A stretch of 41,796 bases of DNA, taken from assembly GCA_024709505.1 (NCBI GenBank), contig JANJWP010000001.1:1-41796 (forward strand), read 5' to 3'. Below, in pieces: positions 20,633 to 29,901 of this stretch; positions within the stretch are counted from its first letter, which is position 1, and the number at the start of each line of letters is the position of its first letter. Under the pieces are notes generated by a model. That model saw only the letters and a list, made by a program, of their open reading frames with translations. It made no database searches and had not been told where the DNA came from. The stretch is from Candidatus Altimarinota bacterium. Lineage in GTDB: Bacteria > Patescibacteriota > Gracilibacteria > BD1-5 > UBA2023. The position numbers and the translations under genes are program-made.

Positions 20633-22600
20633 CTACGCGACGAAGATGGGGGTTCCGGCCGAAACGGTCGGCCCGACGGTTTGGTAACGCCTCGCTACCT
20701 TTCCAGTTCAAGAAGACGCGTCGATAATGGGAATCCGTCCGTTTTCCACCGGTCCGAGCGCGATTTCCACGTGGGAAATCCGTCCGCCGCGACGAAGGAA
20801 TACGAGGTCGCCCCGCCGGATTTCGGAAAGGGGCTTTCCGACTGAGAGGTCGAGGAGCCCCGCGGCCGTCGTGTCATAGTCGGAGCGTACTACCCCCGCC
20901 GCCTTCATCGCTTCGACGACCAATTGCGAACAGTCGATTTCGGTATTGCCATCCGCACCGAACCGGTAGGTTTTTCCGAGGTGGGTTTCCGCGTGGGCGA
21001 TGAGCGTTTCGCGGTCCATGCGTTCGGCGAAGGCTTCCGTCCGGTTTCTTCGCGGAGTCTCAGTCATGGCGGTTCCAAGATTGCGTTCGTAGGCGTTCGA
21101 TACGCCCATCGCGTAGGCGTGCACGTTCGTGCCGAGCCAGTCCTCACCTCCGGCATTCTTCAATTTTCCGGGTCCGCCGATATGAGTGAGCGCCAGGAAG
21201 TACGTGATCGAATTGGTTCCGTCTTCGACGTCTTTCATGACCTTTTCGTTTGGAAGGACGTATCTTTCAATCGTTCCAAGGACGTAACGGTCCATGATTT
21301 CTTCCTGGAGGAGGGGGTCGTTCAAAAACCTTTGGATTTTTTCTTCCTCCGGAGGACGCCCCAGTTCGAGTCCGTATCCGCGGAGGGTTTCTACCGTGAA
21401 TTGGTATTTTCCAAACGCCCATTTGTCCGAATCGACGCCGTTCCGACGTCCGGCGTCGTCGTTGCGGGCGAAATACGACATTCCTCCCGATTCGTGTTTG
21501 GCGATGGCCGCCTTGTAGCGGTCGAGATCGAGTCCGAAGTCTTTATTCCCGAGGATTTCGAGGGTTTTTTCCAGTCGGGCGACGGCCGATTTCAGGGCTT
21601 CTTCGTCGTATTCCGAATTTTGGCCTTCGAGGTGTTTCTTTGCGAGCGCGAGAGTTTTTTCGAGGCGTTCGCGATAGTTCGACGCTCCGCCCTGGTCCTC
21701 GACTTCGCGGCGGAGTTTTGCGACGGTGTCGGTCGCGCGGTCGGAGGCATCGCTCGCTTCGAGAACCTTGCGGAACTTTTCCATGGCCTCGGCTTCTTCC
21801 TTTTCGCGCTTTTCGAGAGCCTTAACATCAGTGTTGATGGCTGACGTGACGCTGAGCTTGGCGTATTCCGGAGCGGAAAGTTCAGCGGCGGTAGGGACGC
21901 GGATCTGGAAGCCGGAGTAGATCGGAAGGTATTTTCCGTTCTGGTCGTAATACCCGACGCGTCTGCCAACGGTCATGCGCCGTCCGATGCGGACGTTTAA
22001 GTCGCGGTCGATGATTTTTACGACTTCGATGCGGGCGGGAAGGAGGTGTCCGGCGCCGAGTTTCGCATCGGCGTTGGCGTTACGGCCGAAATCGATACGG
22101 ATGGTATCGCCTTCCTGGATGTCGTTCACGTCGAGCGGGGTTTCTCCGATTTCACCCTTTTCATTGCGGGTTTCCTTGAACGCGTACATCTTCGAAAGCG
22201 TTCCGCGGGAAGCGAGTTCGAGGGCGAGGAGTTCCCTGGCGGGAACGTTCTCCACGGTCTTATATTTCGCGATGAGCGATTCGGCCATCTTGCGCTGTTC
22301 TTCGTTCTTGTTGAGTCGGGGATTCGCGAGAAGTTCGAAACGGGCGATGCGGTTGCGTTCGCGGTCGATCTTCTTGAGTTGGTCGCCGATGTTGAATTTC
22401 TCCATGGCGCTTGAGATGCTCGAAAGACGTCCGAGAAGCCGTTCCTTAAGAATGGAAAGGGTGGACGAACGGTTCCCCACTTCGCTCACGCGCTCCATCT
22501 GTTCAGTGCTCGCGCCTTCGAAAATGCCGCGCTGAAGAGGGGAAAGCTCTACCGAAACGCCCGGGCGTTCGAGGATTTCCGATTCGAGATTTTCGTTCAT
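20633..22600 (-). CDS. Two-domain peptidoglycan hydrolase: SLT-like transglycosylase plus NlpC/P60
   Basis: The 655-residue protein has a charged N-terminal half with coiled-coil segments (about 255-350) and no signal peptide or membrane helix. A lytic-transglycosylase-like region follows at about 358-505, with KHESGG (Glu370 as likely catalytic acid) and WAFGKYQF. The C-terminal NlpC/P60 domain (about 529-655) shows IDCSQLVVEAMKAAG (Cys near 557), RRGDLVFLRRGGRISHVEIALG and IIDASSG. Together these could cut both glycan and peptide bonds of peptidoglycan. The only TGA (complement of 20708) is Gly in DASSG; the frame then ends in TAG. How it reaches the wall without a signal peptide is unclear. 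Confidence 0.87.
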
Positions 22601-22627
22601 GATCAGTTCGTGCGAAGTATCGCCTTC

Positions 22628-22656
22628 AGATTACCATATCTCGGAAATCCGCGCAA
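22628..22656 (-). promoter_or_regulatory. Promoter of the SLT/NlpC hydrolase gene
   Basis: TTGCGC (complement of 22651-22656) and TAATCT (complement of 22628-22633), 17-bp spacer, 27 bp before the ATG at 22600. Confidence 0.55.
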
Positions 22657-22696
22657 AAAACCGAGAATTCTTTGATCATCCGGAAGGGGTTCGTCT

Positions 22697-22727
22697 CAAA
22701 ACCCCCCTCCTTGTGGGAGGGGGGTTG
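22697..22727 (-). terminator. Terminator of the STAS gene
   Basis: Stem AACCCCCCTCC / GGAGGGGGGTT with loop TTGTG or its complement, followed on the minus strand by TTTTGAG. Confidence 0.8.
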
Positions 22728-22738
22728 AAAGCGGGTTG

Positions 22739-23092
22739 TTACGCTCCGAGCGCCGCGAGGGCCTCCGCTTCAGTTTCGGCGACCGAAACGATGGTCGTGA
22801 TTCCCACGAGTTCAAGAGTGTCTTTTACCTCTTCTGACATGTTGGTAAGATACATCGCGCCGTTTCCGTCCTCGATGTTCGAGAAAATGTCAGCGATATA
22901 TCCGATGGACTTCGAGTTGAGGTACTTGAGGCCTACCAAATTGAAAACGATCTTCTTTCCAGTAAAGTCTCCGATCGCGTTGTAGATCGAGGTGAACGTT
23001 TTATCGGCATTGGTTTCGTCGAGTTCGCCGTGGAATTCGAAAACCGTTACCGGACCCGAACTTTTGGTTTTGACTTCGATGGGGGTATTCAT
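22739..23092 (-). CDS. STAS-domain protein (anti-sigma factor antagonist-like)
   Basis: The 117-residue protein is a single STAS domain. VFEFHGELDETNADKTF near 18-34 and KKIVFNLVGLKYLNSKSIGYIADIF near 46-70 match the SpoIIAA/RsbV pattern, including the serine-containing DSSG-like loop (here NSKS). In the family this serine is phosphorylated by an anti-sigma kinase. No kinase or phosphatase partner is in the window, so the role (sigma regulation, a polarity or stress module) is open. It has a near-perfect promoter and terminator of its own, and no TGA codon. TAA stop. Confidence 0.82.
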   Translation of the reverse strand: MNTPIEVKTKSSGPVTVFEFHGELDETNADKTFTSIYNAIGDFTGKKIVFNLVGLKYLNSKSIGYIADIFSNIEDGNGAMYLTNMSEEVKDTLELVGITTIVSVAETEAEALAALGA

Positions 23093-23130
23093 AGTGGTTC
23101 GCTATGGGCGGCGTAAGGAAATACCGCTAA

Positions 23131-23159
23131 ATTATAGTTCACTCGGATACCCAATGCAA
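23131..23159 (-). promoter_or_regulatory. Promoter of the STAS gene
   Basis: TTGCAT (complement of 23154-23159) and a perfect TATAAT (complement of 23131-23136), 17-bp spacer. A divergent plus-strand site (TTGCGA at 23168, TAGTCT at 23190) may drive the FemX-like gene. Confidence 0.7.
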
Positions 23160-23215
23160 ATTTTCCTTGCGAAAATGGGGCGGAAGGGTAGTCTGTCGCG
23201 GTATTTTTCCACCGC

Positions 23216-24268
23216 ATGCACGAAGGAATCCTCGAACTTTCCCCGAATTCCCCCGCAGGTCTTTTGGAACTCCCCTTCGAAGAAGGGTCTTTCCCTATTT
23301 GGCAGACGGAGTTTTGGAACCGCTTTCTCCTACGTTCCGGCTGGACGGACCGAGGGTTCTTCGTCTATGTCGGAGCGATTGACGACCCCGACGTGGCAGG
23401 GTATTTCGAGCTCCGATCGATAGGGCTCGGACAAACGGGGCTGTTTTGCGTGGGGGGTCCGTTTTTTCAAATCGAACGCCGCCTTTCTCGTGAATCCGAT
23501 GCTTTCGAAAAGAACGCCCTGTTTGAATTTTCGCGGAAACTTCGAAATCTCGCATCCTCCTTCGGAGCCCTTTTCGTTCAATACGAACCCCTTGTCGAAG
23601 TCGATTTGCCCGGCTTTCGAAAGGGCGAATACCGGCACTTTTTGGAAAAAAGCACCCTTTTGCTCGATCTCCGTCCTTCCGAGGACGAGATTCTTGCCCA
23701 AATGAAGGAAAAGGGAAGATATAACGTTCGGCTTGCCCAGAAACGCGGCGTTTCCGTGCGGTTTTCGGACGGAAACGATTCCGATGTCGAAACGTTTTTC
23801 CGTTTGCTTTCGGAAACGCTCTCGCGCGACGGATTCTCGGGAAATTCGCTGGAATATTACCGCGAGTTGGTGCGTGCGCTGACTTCCGAGGGGATCGGCG
23901 GACTCTTCGTCGCCGAGAAAGACGGCGAAAGCGTCGCCGCCGCCATCGCCACTTTTATCTGAGGAACTGCCACCTACTATTACGGGGCGTCGACTTCGGA
24001 TAATGAAAAACGCCGGGACATGCCGGCGTACGCCCTCCAATGGGAAATGATAACGGAAGGGAAGCGTCGCGGATGCGTGACCTACGATTTTCTCGGCATC
24101 GCGCCGGAGGGGTCGATCGACCATCCGCTTGAAGGCGTGACCGATTTCAAGCTCAAATTCGGCGGAGAATCCCGGCAATGGCCGGACGCGCGGATTTGTA
24201 TAACGAGGCCTTGAGCGTATGGATTGCTCCGAACGGCCAGGCTTGCAAAGCGGATTATGGGGAAATAA
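23216..24268 (+). CDS. FemABX-like peptidoglycan bridge aminoacyltransferase
   Basis: The 350-residue protein has the double-GNAT layout of FemX. Near 160 it reads EILAQMKEKGRYNVRLAQKRGV (the MHxKTRYNxRxAxKxGV-like motif). The C-terminal half holds TYYYGASTSDNEKRRDMPAYALQWEMI, then VTYDFLGI and HPLEGVTDFKLKFGG, all characteristic of the family. FemX-type enzymes use aminoacyl-tRNA to add residues to the stem peptide of lipid II. TGA at 23960 and 24212 are Gly; the true end is TAA at 24266. Stands between the STAS gene (divergent) and an unknown gene (convergent). Confidence 0.9.
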
Positions 24269-24288
24269 AAAACGCCCCTTAGGGCGCT
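24269..24288 (-). terminator. Terminator of the 24296-24940 gene
   Basis: On the minus strand GCGCCC, loop TAAG, GGGCG, then TTTTTT. It abuts the stop codon of the converging FemX-like gene. Confidence 0.65.
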
Positions 24289-24295
24289 CGATCCA

Positions 24296-24940
24296 TTATT
24301 GAGTTTTTCGCATCTGCTCAAGCCGGTCGTTCAGAAGTCCTGTCAGTTGCTGCGGATTGATGCCATAGGCGAATTCTATGACCGAAACCTTCCCTGGGCC
24401 AATCCCGTTTCAGTCCAATGACCAGGTTTTCGGATTTGCCAAAGTCGACATTGCCGATTTCGCATCGGAAACGAAACCGTTCCCCGTTACGTAGTCTATG
24501 GACTGGATGCGCACTTCGTTGGATGCGGTGATCGTGGATACGATGAAACGTCATCGTTTATCGTTTCTCGCCGCCGCATTTTTTATGATAGGGGATATGA
24601 TGGATTCGAGCGTTCCGATGCGTTCTCTCGAACGCAGAACGTATTCCGAATTCAAACGTCCGACGAAATCGGTGGCAAACAATGCCTTGTTAACGGATTC
24701 CTTGGGAACCGCGCGAAAGCCTGCCGTGCCATTTGTTCGAAACCAGATGCCGTCGTCGGCGTATTCGAATTTTCCAACGAGCACTGCCTTTGCCTTTTCG
24801 GCCTCAGTACTGAATACGTCCTTTGCGATGGTGCGCTCGATAGAAGCGAAAGCATCATTACGAAACTGATCGTAGATTTTTTCGATTTCCGGAACCGCGT
24901 TCGTTTCCGATGATGGAAGGGAGTCGCTGCGTTCAGTCAT
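24296..24940 (-). CDS. Unknown soluble protein
   Basis: The 214-residue product has no signal peptide, membrane helix or motif I recognise. It begins MTERSDSLPSSETNAVPEIEK; the middle includes KAVLVGKFEYADDGIWFRTNG and FRAVPKESVNKALFATDF, and the C-terminus is a charged helix ending EQMRKTQ. Two TGA codons (complement of 24410 and 24551) are read as Gly. The region seems less G+C-rich than its neighbours and the codon use looks less biased, so a recently acquired or weakly expressed gene is possible. Lies downstream of the dCMP deaminase gene on the same strand. Confidence 0.65.
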
Positions 24941-25002
24941 AAGACGGTAGGGTTAGCATTGCCACGGCTCAATCCTACCATATTTTAAACGTCCTTGCCA
25001 AT

Positions 25003-25527
25003 TTATGGATACATCCGGCCTTTCATATGGAGAAGTTCTTCGATAATTTCCGCATCGGGAACGTCCAATTGCGAAAACGGTTCGAGCGAAACCCCCGCGC
25101 CGTCGAACATCCGTTTTACGGCACGGTTTTCGGCATCGTGATGGGGTTTGATATTGAGGTATACGACCCTCTTGATTCCCGATTGCACGATCGTTTGGGC
25201 GCAGTTCGGGCACGGATAGAGCGTCACGTAGATGGTCGAGCCTTTCAGGTTGCGACCGAACGAATTGTATATGGCGTTCCGTTCGGCGTGCACCACGTAG
25301 GTATGCTTGGAATTTTCGGCGTCCATATCGTCTTGGTCGGTCCAAAATTGCGGATTGGAATCGTCGAGTCCGATGGGAAGGCCGTTGTATCCGATGCCGA
25401 CGATCTTTTTGTCAGCGTCCACGACGCAGGCGCCGTTCTGGGTTTTCGGATCCTTCGAACGGAACGAAGAAAGGAGCGCGACCGAGAGGAAGTACGCGTC
25501 CCAACTCATGAATTTCTCTTTGCGCAT
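25003..25527 (-). CDS. Deoxycytidylate deaminase family protein
   Basis: The 174-residue protein carries both zinc motifs of the CDA fold: VVHAERNAIYNS (His and catalytic Glu) near 78-89 and TLYPCPNCAQTIV near 101-113. The DAYFLSVALLSSFRSKDPKTQNGACVVD start and the GYNGLP segment fit dCMP deaminase (ComEB-like) rather than tRNA adenosine deaminase. It would make dUMP from dCMP for thymidylate synthesis. MSWDAYF, seven residues later, is an alternative start. TAA stop; no TGA. Confidence 0.87.
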   Translation of the reverse strand: MRKEKFMSWDAYFLSVALLSSFRSKDPKTQNGACVVDADKKIVGIGYNGLPIGLDDSNPQFWTDQDDMDAENSKHTYVVHAERNAIYNSFGRNLKGSTIYVTLYPCPNCAQTIVQSGIKRVVYLNIKPHHDAENRAVKRMFDGAGVSLEPFSQLDVPDAEIIEELLHMKGRMYP

Positions 25528-25545
25528 ACGGGGATTTGGTAATGT

Positions 25546-25617
25546 GGCGGCTCTCGGAATCTCTTTCCGAGAACATCTCCCATAAAAAGCTCCCGGAAAG
25601 AGGTTCCGAGAGCCGCC
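25546..25617. repeat. Long inverted repeat between yceD and the deaminase gene
   Basis: Two 24-base arms (25546-25569 and 25594-25617) match at 23 positions when one is inverted, with a 24-base spacer. It forms a large stem-loop in RNA from either strand. No T-run follows, so it is not a typical intrinsic terminator; it could limit read-through from rpoD-yceD or be a small repeat element. Confidence 0.75.
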
Positions 25618-25618
25618 C

Positions 25619-25978
25619 TTAACAACAAGCCATGATGATTTCCTCGCGAAGTACCGGAGTCAGGTCAATCGAAGAGTTCTTTTTATTGACGAATCTCACG
25701 TCGTCGGTCGCGAGAGGGTCGAATTCGGTTTTGAAAGTGCGGGCCACCTCCTCTACGGTTACGTCGTGCTTTACCGTTTCGTAACGGACTTTGGTTTGGA
25801 GATTCCGAATGACGGCCTCGATTCCGTCGTCGAGGGTGATGAGGGTCAATTCGAACGATAACGGGGAGAGGAGTTCGAGGTCTTCGAATGTCCCGGGGAT
25901 TACTTCGCCCGAAAATTCGAGGACTTGGGAGTCCCCCGAATAGCTTTCCAAGAGCGCGCCGACGTTGATTTCGAACAT
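25619..25978 (-). CDS. yceD: YceD/DUF177-like protein
   Basis: The 119-residue protein resembles DUF177: two strands with LEFSGEVIPG and FELTLITLDDGIEAVIRNLQTKVRYET, then SSIDLTPVLREEIIMACC, corresponding to the family's IDLxPLIxExLLLxLP...C ending. The family is usually next to rpmF and is linked to 23S rRNA or L32 in some bacteria. Here the C-terminus is shortened and rpmF is absent; instead it follows rpoD by a single base pair. Function inferred weakly. TAA stop, no TGA. Confidence 0.6.
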   Translation of the reverse strand: MFEINVGALLESYSGDSQVLEFSGEVIPGTFEDLELLSPLSFELTLITLDDGIEAVIRNLQTKVRYETVKHDVTVEEVARTFKTEFDPLATDDVRFVNKKNSSIDLTPVLREEIIMACC

Positions 25979-25979
25979 G

Positions 25980-27464
25980 TTAGTTGAAGAACCGGATCTT
26001 GTCCGCGCTCGGGTGGGTGCGGAGCTTTTCGAGGGTCTTGGCTTCGATCTGGCGCACGCGTTCGCGGGTGACGCCGAATTCCTTGCCGACTTCTTCGAGC
26101 GTATGGATTTCGCCTCCGTCGAGACCGAAGCGCATGATGATGATCTTGCGCTCGCGCGGAGTGAGGAAATCGAGCATCTCGTAGAGGTTTTCCTTGAGGA
26201 GCGTGAGATTGGCGGCCTTATCGGGCGTAAGGTATTTGTCGTCTTCGACGAAGTCTCCGAGGGTCGTGTCTTCTTCGCCTCCGACGGGGGAGTCGAGGGA
26301 GAGGATGTCCTGCGAAATGCGCATGATCTGGCGGACCTTGCGGATGTCCATGTCGAGTTCGAGCGCGAGTTCTTCCATGAGCGGTTCGCGCGCGAGTTCC
26401 TGCGTGAGGCGGCGGAAGGTATGGGTGAATCGGTTGATGGTTTCGACCATGTGGACCGGAACGCGGATGGTGCGAGCTTGGTCGGCGATGGCGCGGGTTA
26501 CGCCCTGGCGGATCCACCAAGTGGCATAGGTGGAGAACTTGAAGCCCTTTTCCGGGTCGAATTTATCGACGGCACGGAAAAGTCCGACGTTGCCTTCCTG
26601 GATGAGGTCGAGGAGTCCGAGTCCGCGCCCCATGTATTTCTTCGCAATGGAAACGACGAGGCGGAGATTGGCTTCCGCGAGTTTCCGGCGGGCCGATTGG
26701 TCTCCGCGTTTGATGAGACGCCCAAGGCGGACTTCTTCTTCGGCGTCGATGAGCGCGAAACGTCCGATCTCGTTCAAATACATGCGGATCGAGTCGTCCG
26801 AAATTTCGGAGAGGTCGATTTCGTGGGATTTTTCTTTCTCGTCGTGCTTGAAGAGTTCTTCCTTGTCGAGGGAATCAACGATTTCGACCCCGAGCTTCAT
26901 GAGACGGGTGTAGATGTCGTCGAGCCTGTCGAGGTCGTCTTCGGCATTGGGAAGGGCGGCCATGAGTTCGTCATGGGTGATGCGCCCCTCGACCTTCCCC
27001 TTTTTAAAGAGAAGCTGCATGTTTTCGTCAAGTCCTTCGAGCATCTCCGGTGGAACCGTGACGTCGATGAATTTTTGCAATCCCTTACCGATGCGGCGCT
27101 TGTCTTGGGATCGGTCAACCGGAAGACGGGCAAGTCCTCGTTCCCGCTTCTTTTTTCCACTGCCTTCGCCGTCTTCTCATTCCTCACCCTCTTCTTCGAA
27201 ATCTTCCTCAAAGTCTTCTTCGAAATCTTCCTCAATGTCCGAATCTCCGATGCCGAAGGCTGTCGTGAGTCCGGCTTCGGAGAGGATTTCATCCGGATCT
27301 TCGGTGACGAAATCCTCGTTGAACCCCGCTTTTTTCTTGAGCGGTTTTTCCGATTTCTCCGGAGAAAGCGCTTCGAAAAACGCTTCTTCCGGGGTTTCGA
27401 TGCTGGAAAGATCGACTTCTTCTATCGAAGTGGCGTCCTGCTTTTGATCTTGCTTCTTCGGCAT
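25980..27464 (-). CDS. rpoD: RNA polymerase primary sigma factor
   Basis: The 494-residue protein has all sigma-70 core regions: region 2 ([53 protein letters not shown]), the -10-recognising helix, region 3, and region 4 ([15 protein letters not shown] ... [28 protein letters not shown]). The N-terminal ~130 residues are atypical: a very acidic tract with a repeated EEDF unit at about 78-95, then a Lys/Arg-rich patch. One TGA (complement of 27177) in this tract is Gly; without it the gene would look split. It is the second gene of dnaG-rpoD-yceD, the macromolecular synthesis operon order. Confidence 0.97.
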
Positions 27465-27476
27465 TCTCGGGGAGAG

Positions 27477-29186
27477 TTAGGGGGTTTTGAGCAAGTGTTT
27501 GGGAATCGGCTGGTGCGGAATGCCCAACTTTCGCGCTTTTTCTTGGAGCCGCATCGTGGCTTGGAACGAGGCGAGGGAGTCGTTTTGATCGACGTTTTCC
27601 ATCGTGTCGTAGTATTCGGTCGAGTAGGCCCTCCGTTTGGCTTCTTTAATGAGTTCTAAGAATTTGATTTTGATTGACTCGGGAGTGGATTCGGAATTCT
27701 GGGTTTCAACGGCGATTTCGGCCGCCTTGTGCCGATTGGGGTCGATGCCCGCCTCTTCGGGGTTTTTGGTCGCTACGACGCGCTCCAATACCGAAAAAGA
27801 CGGGATATCCCGGCAATGGGCCGAAGTATACGGAAAATTTTGCGAATACAAATCGTAAAAACCATAGAGCGCGCAGTATGCGGCAAGGATTTCGCCAAGT
27901 TCGAACCCCTCTTTTTTTTCGATCCGCGTCTCGACGGGGCGTTTTTCGCGGATTCCCCGGAGTTCGGCGTACAGGGTTTCAAGCGAAACGTCCATGGCTC
28001 TCGATACTTCCCGAAGCCGCATGTCAACCTCAATTCGATCGGACAATCCTCGGATGAAACGGAGCAAATCGCGAATCATCGAAGTTTTTCCAGGGGCGCC
28101 GGTAAGGTCATATCGCCGTCCGCCCTCGGCGATAAAAAACTCGACGACTGAAAGCGAATGCCTTTGCAGTTCGTTGAAATCGCCGCCGTTCTTCACGAAT
28201 TCATCGGGATCTTTTCCGTTCGGGATCCGAATGATCCGGACTTCGAAGTCTTCGTTGGCGAGCGCTTCGACGCTCGCGAAGGTCGCTTTGGTTCCGGCAT
28301 CGTCGGAATCGAGGCAGAGAAATATCCTGTTCGTAAGGCGCTTGAGATATCCGGCGTGCTCTTTGGTAAGGGCCGTTCCGCTGATTCCTACGGCGTTCGT
28401 CACCCCGGCCTGATGAAGCGAAACGGTATCCATTTGCCCTTCCACGACGATGGCTGAACCGCGTTTTCCGATTTCGCCTTTGGCGAGATGGAGCCCATAG
28501 AGAATCGAACTCTTGTCGAAGATTTTGGACGCGGGGGAGTTGAGGTATTTGGGTTCCCCGGCTCATACGATGCGTCCGGTGAACGCCACGACGTTTCCGG
28601 AATAGTTGGCGATGGGAAAAATGATCCGCCCGTAAAACTTATCCCTCCCCGGACCGACGAATATGCCGGAATCGAGGACGTCCTGTTCGGGGATTCCCCG
28701 GGATTTCAGTTTGGCAAAGAGTTCGCGCGGATTTCCGGAATAGCCGATCTTGAATTTGGCAACCGTCTCGTCGGTCAATCCCCGTGACCGGACGTATTCG
28801 AGTTTTTCCCGGTTTTCGGGAAGGAAAAGTTCGGCGTGGTAGGTTTCGGCCGCGATCTTATAGATTTCGTAGACGTCGCTGCGGCGTTCGGAATCCCGAG
28901 TGAAATCGGTTTTCAATTCGACCCCGGCTTCTTTGGCAAGAATCTGGAGGGCTTCGCGGAATTCGATTTTCTCGATTTCCATGAGGAAATTGAGGGGGCC
29001 GCCACCTTTGTGGCACGAAAAGCAATACGCGAGATTTTTTGCCGGCGACACGATGAACGACGGCGTTTTTTCATTATGGAAAGGGCAGCACGCCTTGAAA
29101 TTCGCTCCGGCTTTTTTCAGCGGAACGTACTTGGAAACGAGCTCAACGATGTTGATTCGGTTCTCTATGTCTTTTGAAATCGACAT
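27477..29186 (-). CDS. dnaG: DNA primase
   Basis: The 569-residue protein has the N-terminal CHC2 zinc-binding motif (CPFHNEKTPSF ... YCFSCHKGGG, near 39-66), the RNA-polymerase core with GRIIFPIANYSGNVVAFTGR, and the TOPRIM motifs (VVEGQMDTVSLHQAG and FLCLDSDDAGTKA). The C-terminal ~120 residues correspond to the helicase-interacting region. One TGA (complement of 28563) is Gly in GRIV-G-EPKYLNSP, exactly where primases have GRxL....PKYLNSP. Start at ATG 29186 (MSISKDIE); TAA stop. Its promoter is TTGCCT (complement of 29234-29239), 16 bp, TATACT (complement of 29212-29217). First gene of the dnaG-rpoD operon. Confidence 0.96.
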
Positions 29187-29211
29187 TCGGCGTTGATCGG
29201 GTTCACGACGA

Positions 29212-29239
29212 AGTATAGCATGCTCGCGATGAAAGGCAA
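29212..29239 (-). promoter_or_regulatory. Promoter of dnaG-rpoD-yceD
   Basis: TTGCCT and TATACT, 16-bp spacer, 25 bp before the dnaG ATG. Confidence 0.6.
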
Positions 29240-29286
29240 GGCGGCAATCCCTGAAAACCAGCCCCGGAAACCCCGTCGTCCGTCCG

Positions 29287-29748
29287 CTATTCCGGCTGGA
29301 TGAATTTTTCCGGTTCCCGGTTCCAGATTTCCAAAAGTTCCGGGAGGCGAATCGGCTTATATTGTCCCGCAATGCTCGCAAGGTCATAAAACCCCACTTC
29401 TTCGTGTTCGAATCCGTGGGTGGCCTTGGAGATGTCAATGTTTTCGAAATCCCCGACGTTTTCTATGGCATACCAAAAATCGTAGGTCGTAAGTCCGTTG
29501 GATCGGACGAATTCGTGCGAATAGACCAAAGGACCGATTTTCGGTTCGACGCCAAGTTCTTCGATTATTTCACGCCGAAGACCTTCCAGCCGCGTTTCTC
29601 CGGGCTCGAGGGTTCCTCCTGGAAGGCAGTAAAATCCGCCGTGCGCAAGTTTGCAAAGGAAGATTTTCGAATCCTTTATGAGCACGCCGCGGACCTTGGC
29701 GGTAATGAAAAGTTCTGAACTCTGAAAAACGGAGAAATCGCTCGACAT
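29287..29748 (-). CDS. Nudix hydrolase
   Basis: The 153-residue protein contains the Nudix box G-x5-E-x7-REUxEExGU as GGTLEPGETRLEGLRREIIEELGV (about 45-68), with a VRGVLIKDSKIFLCKL strand before it. These Mg2+-dependent enzymes hydrolyse nucleoside diphosphate derivatives; the substrate is not predictable from sequence. It has no TGA codon, ends in TAG, and reads away from the giant pilin gene across an AT-rich intergenic region. Confidence 0.88.
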   Translation of the reverse strand: MSSDFSVFQSSELFITAKVRGVLIKDSKIFLCKLAHGGFYCLPGGTLEPGETRLEGLRREIIEELGVEPKIGPLVYSHEFVRSNGLTTYDFWYAIENVGDFENIDISKATHGFEHEEVGFYDLASIAGQYKPIRLPELLEIWNREPEKFIQPE

Positions 29749-29769
29749 TTTGGATTTTTATGAAAGTAT

Positions 29770-29887
29770 TTTCCCCAAACGAGCGAAGCATATTTGTTTT
29801 TTCTAAAATCCCATCCAATTTATTTGATGCTTCGTTTAATAATCGTAAAATCTGAAGAGATTTCCCCAAGCCCGCGAAGCGATATCC
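29770..29887. repeat. AT-rich intergenic region with repeated motif and promoter of the giant pilin gene
   Basis: TTTCCCCAA-N4-GCGAAGC followed by ATAT occurs at about 29770 and again about 29861 (one extra base before ATAT), and part of it appears inverted as ATGCTTCGTTT at about 29827. Between lie TTGATG (29824-29829) and TAAAAT (29846-29851), 16-bp spacer, a likely promoter for the gene at 29902. The repeated motif could be an operator. Confidence 0.45.
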
Positions 29888-29901
29888 AACACCTTTTTCC
29901 C

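Noticed and set aside
25003-25527. tRNA adenosine deaminase (TadA)
   Set aside because: The DPKTQNGACVVD start and insert between the zinc motifs fit dCMP deaminase better.
25965-27659. A 564-codon open frame on the plus strand
   Set aside because: It is the antisense of rpoD, which is certain; its acidic/Phe-rich translation reflects rpoD codon bias.
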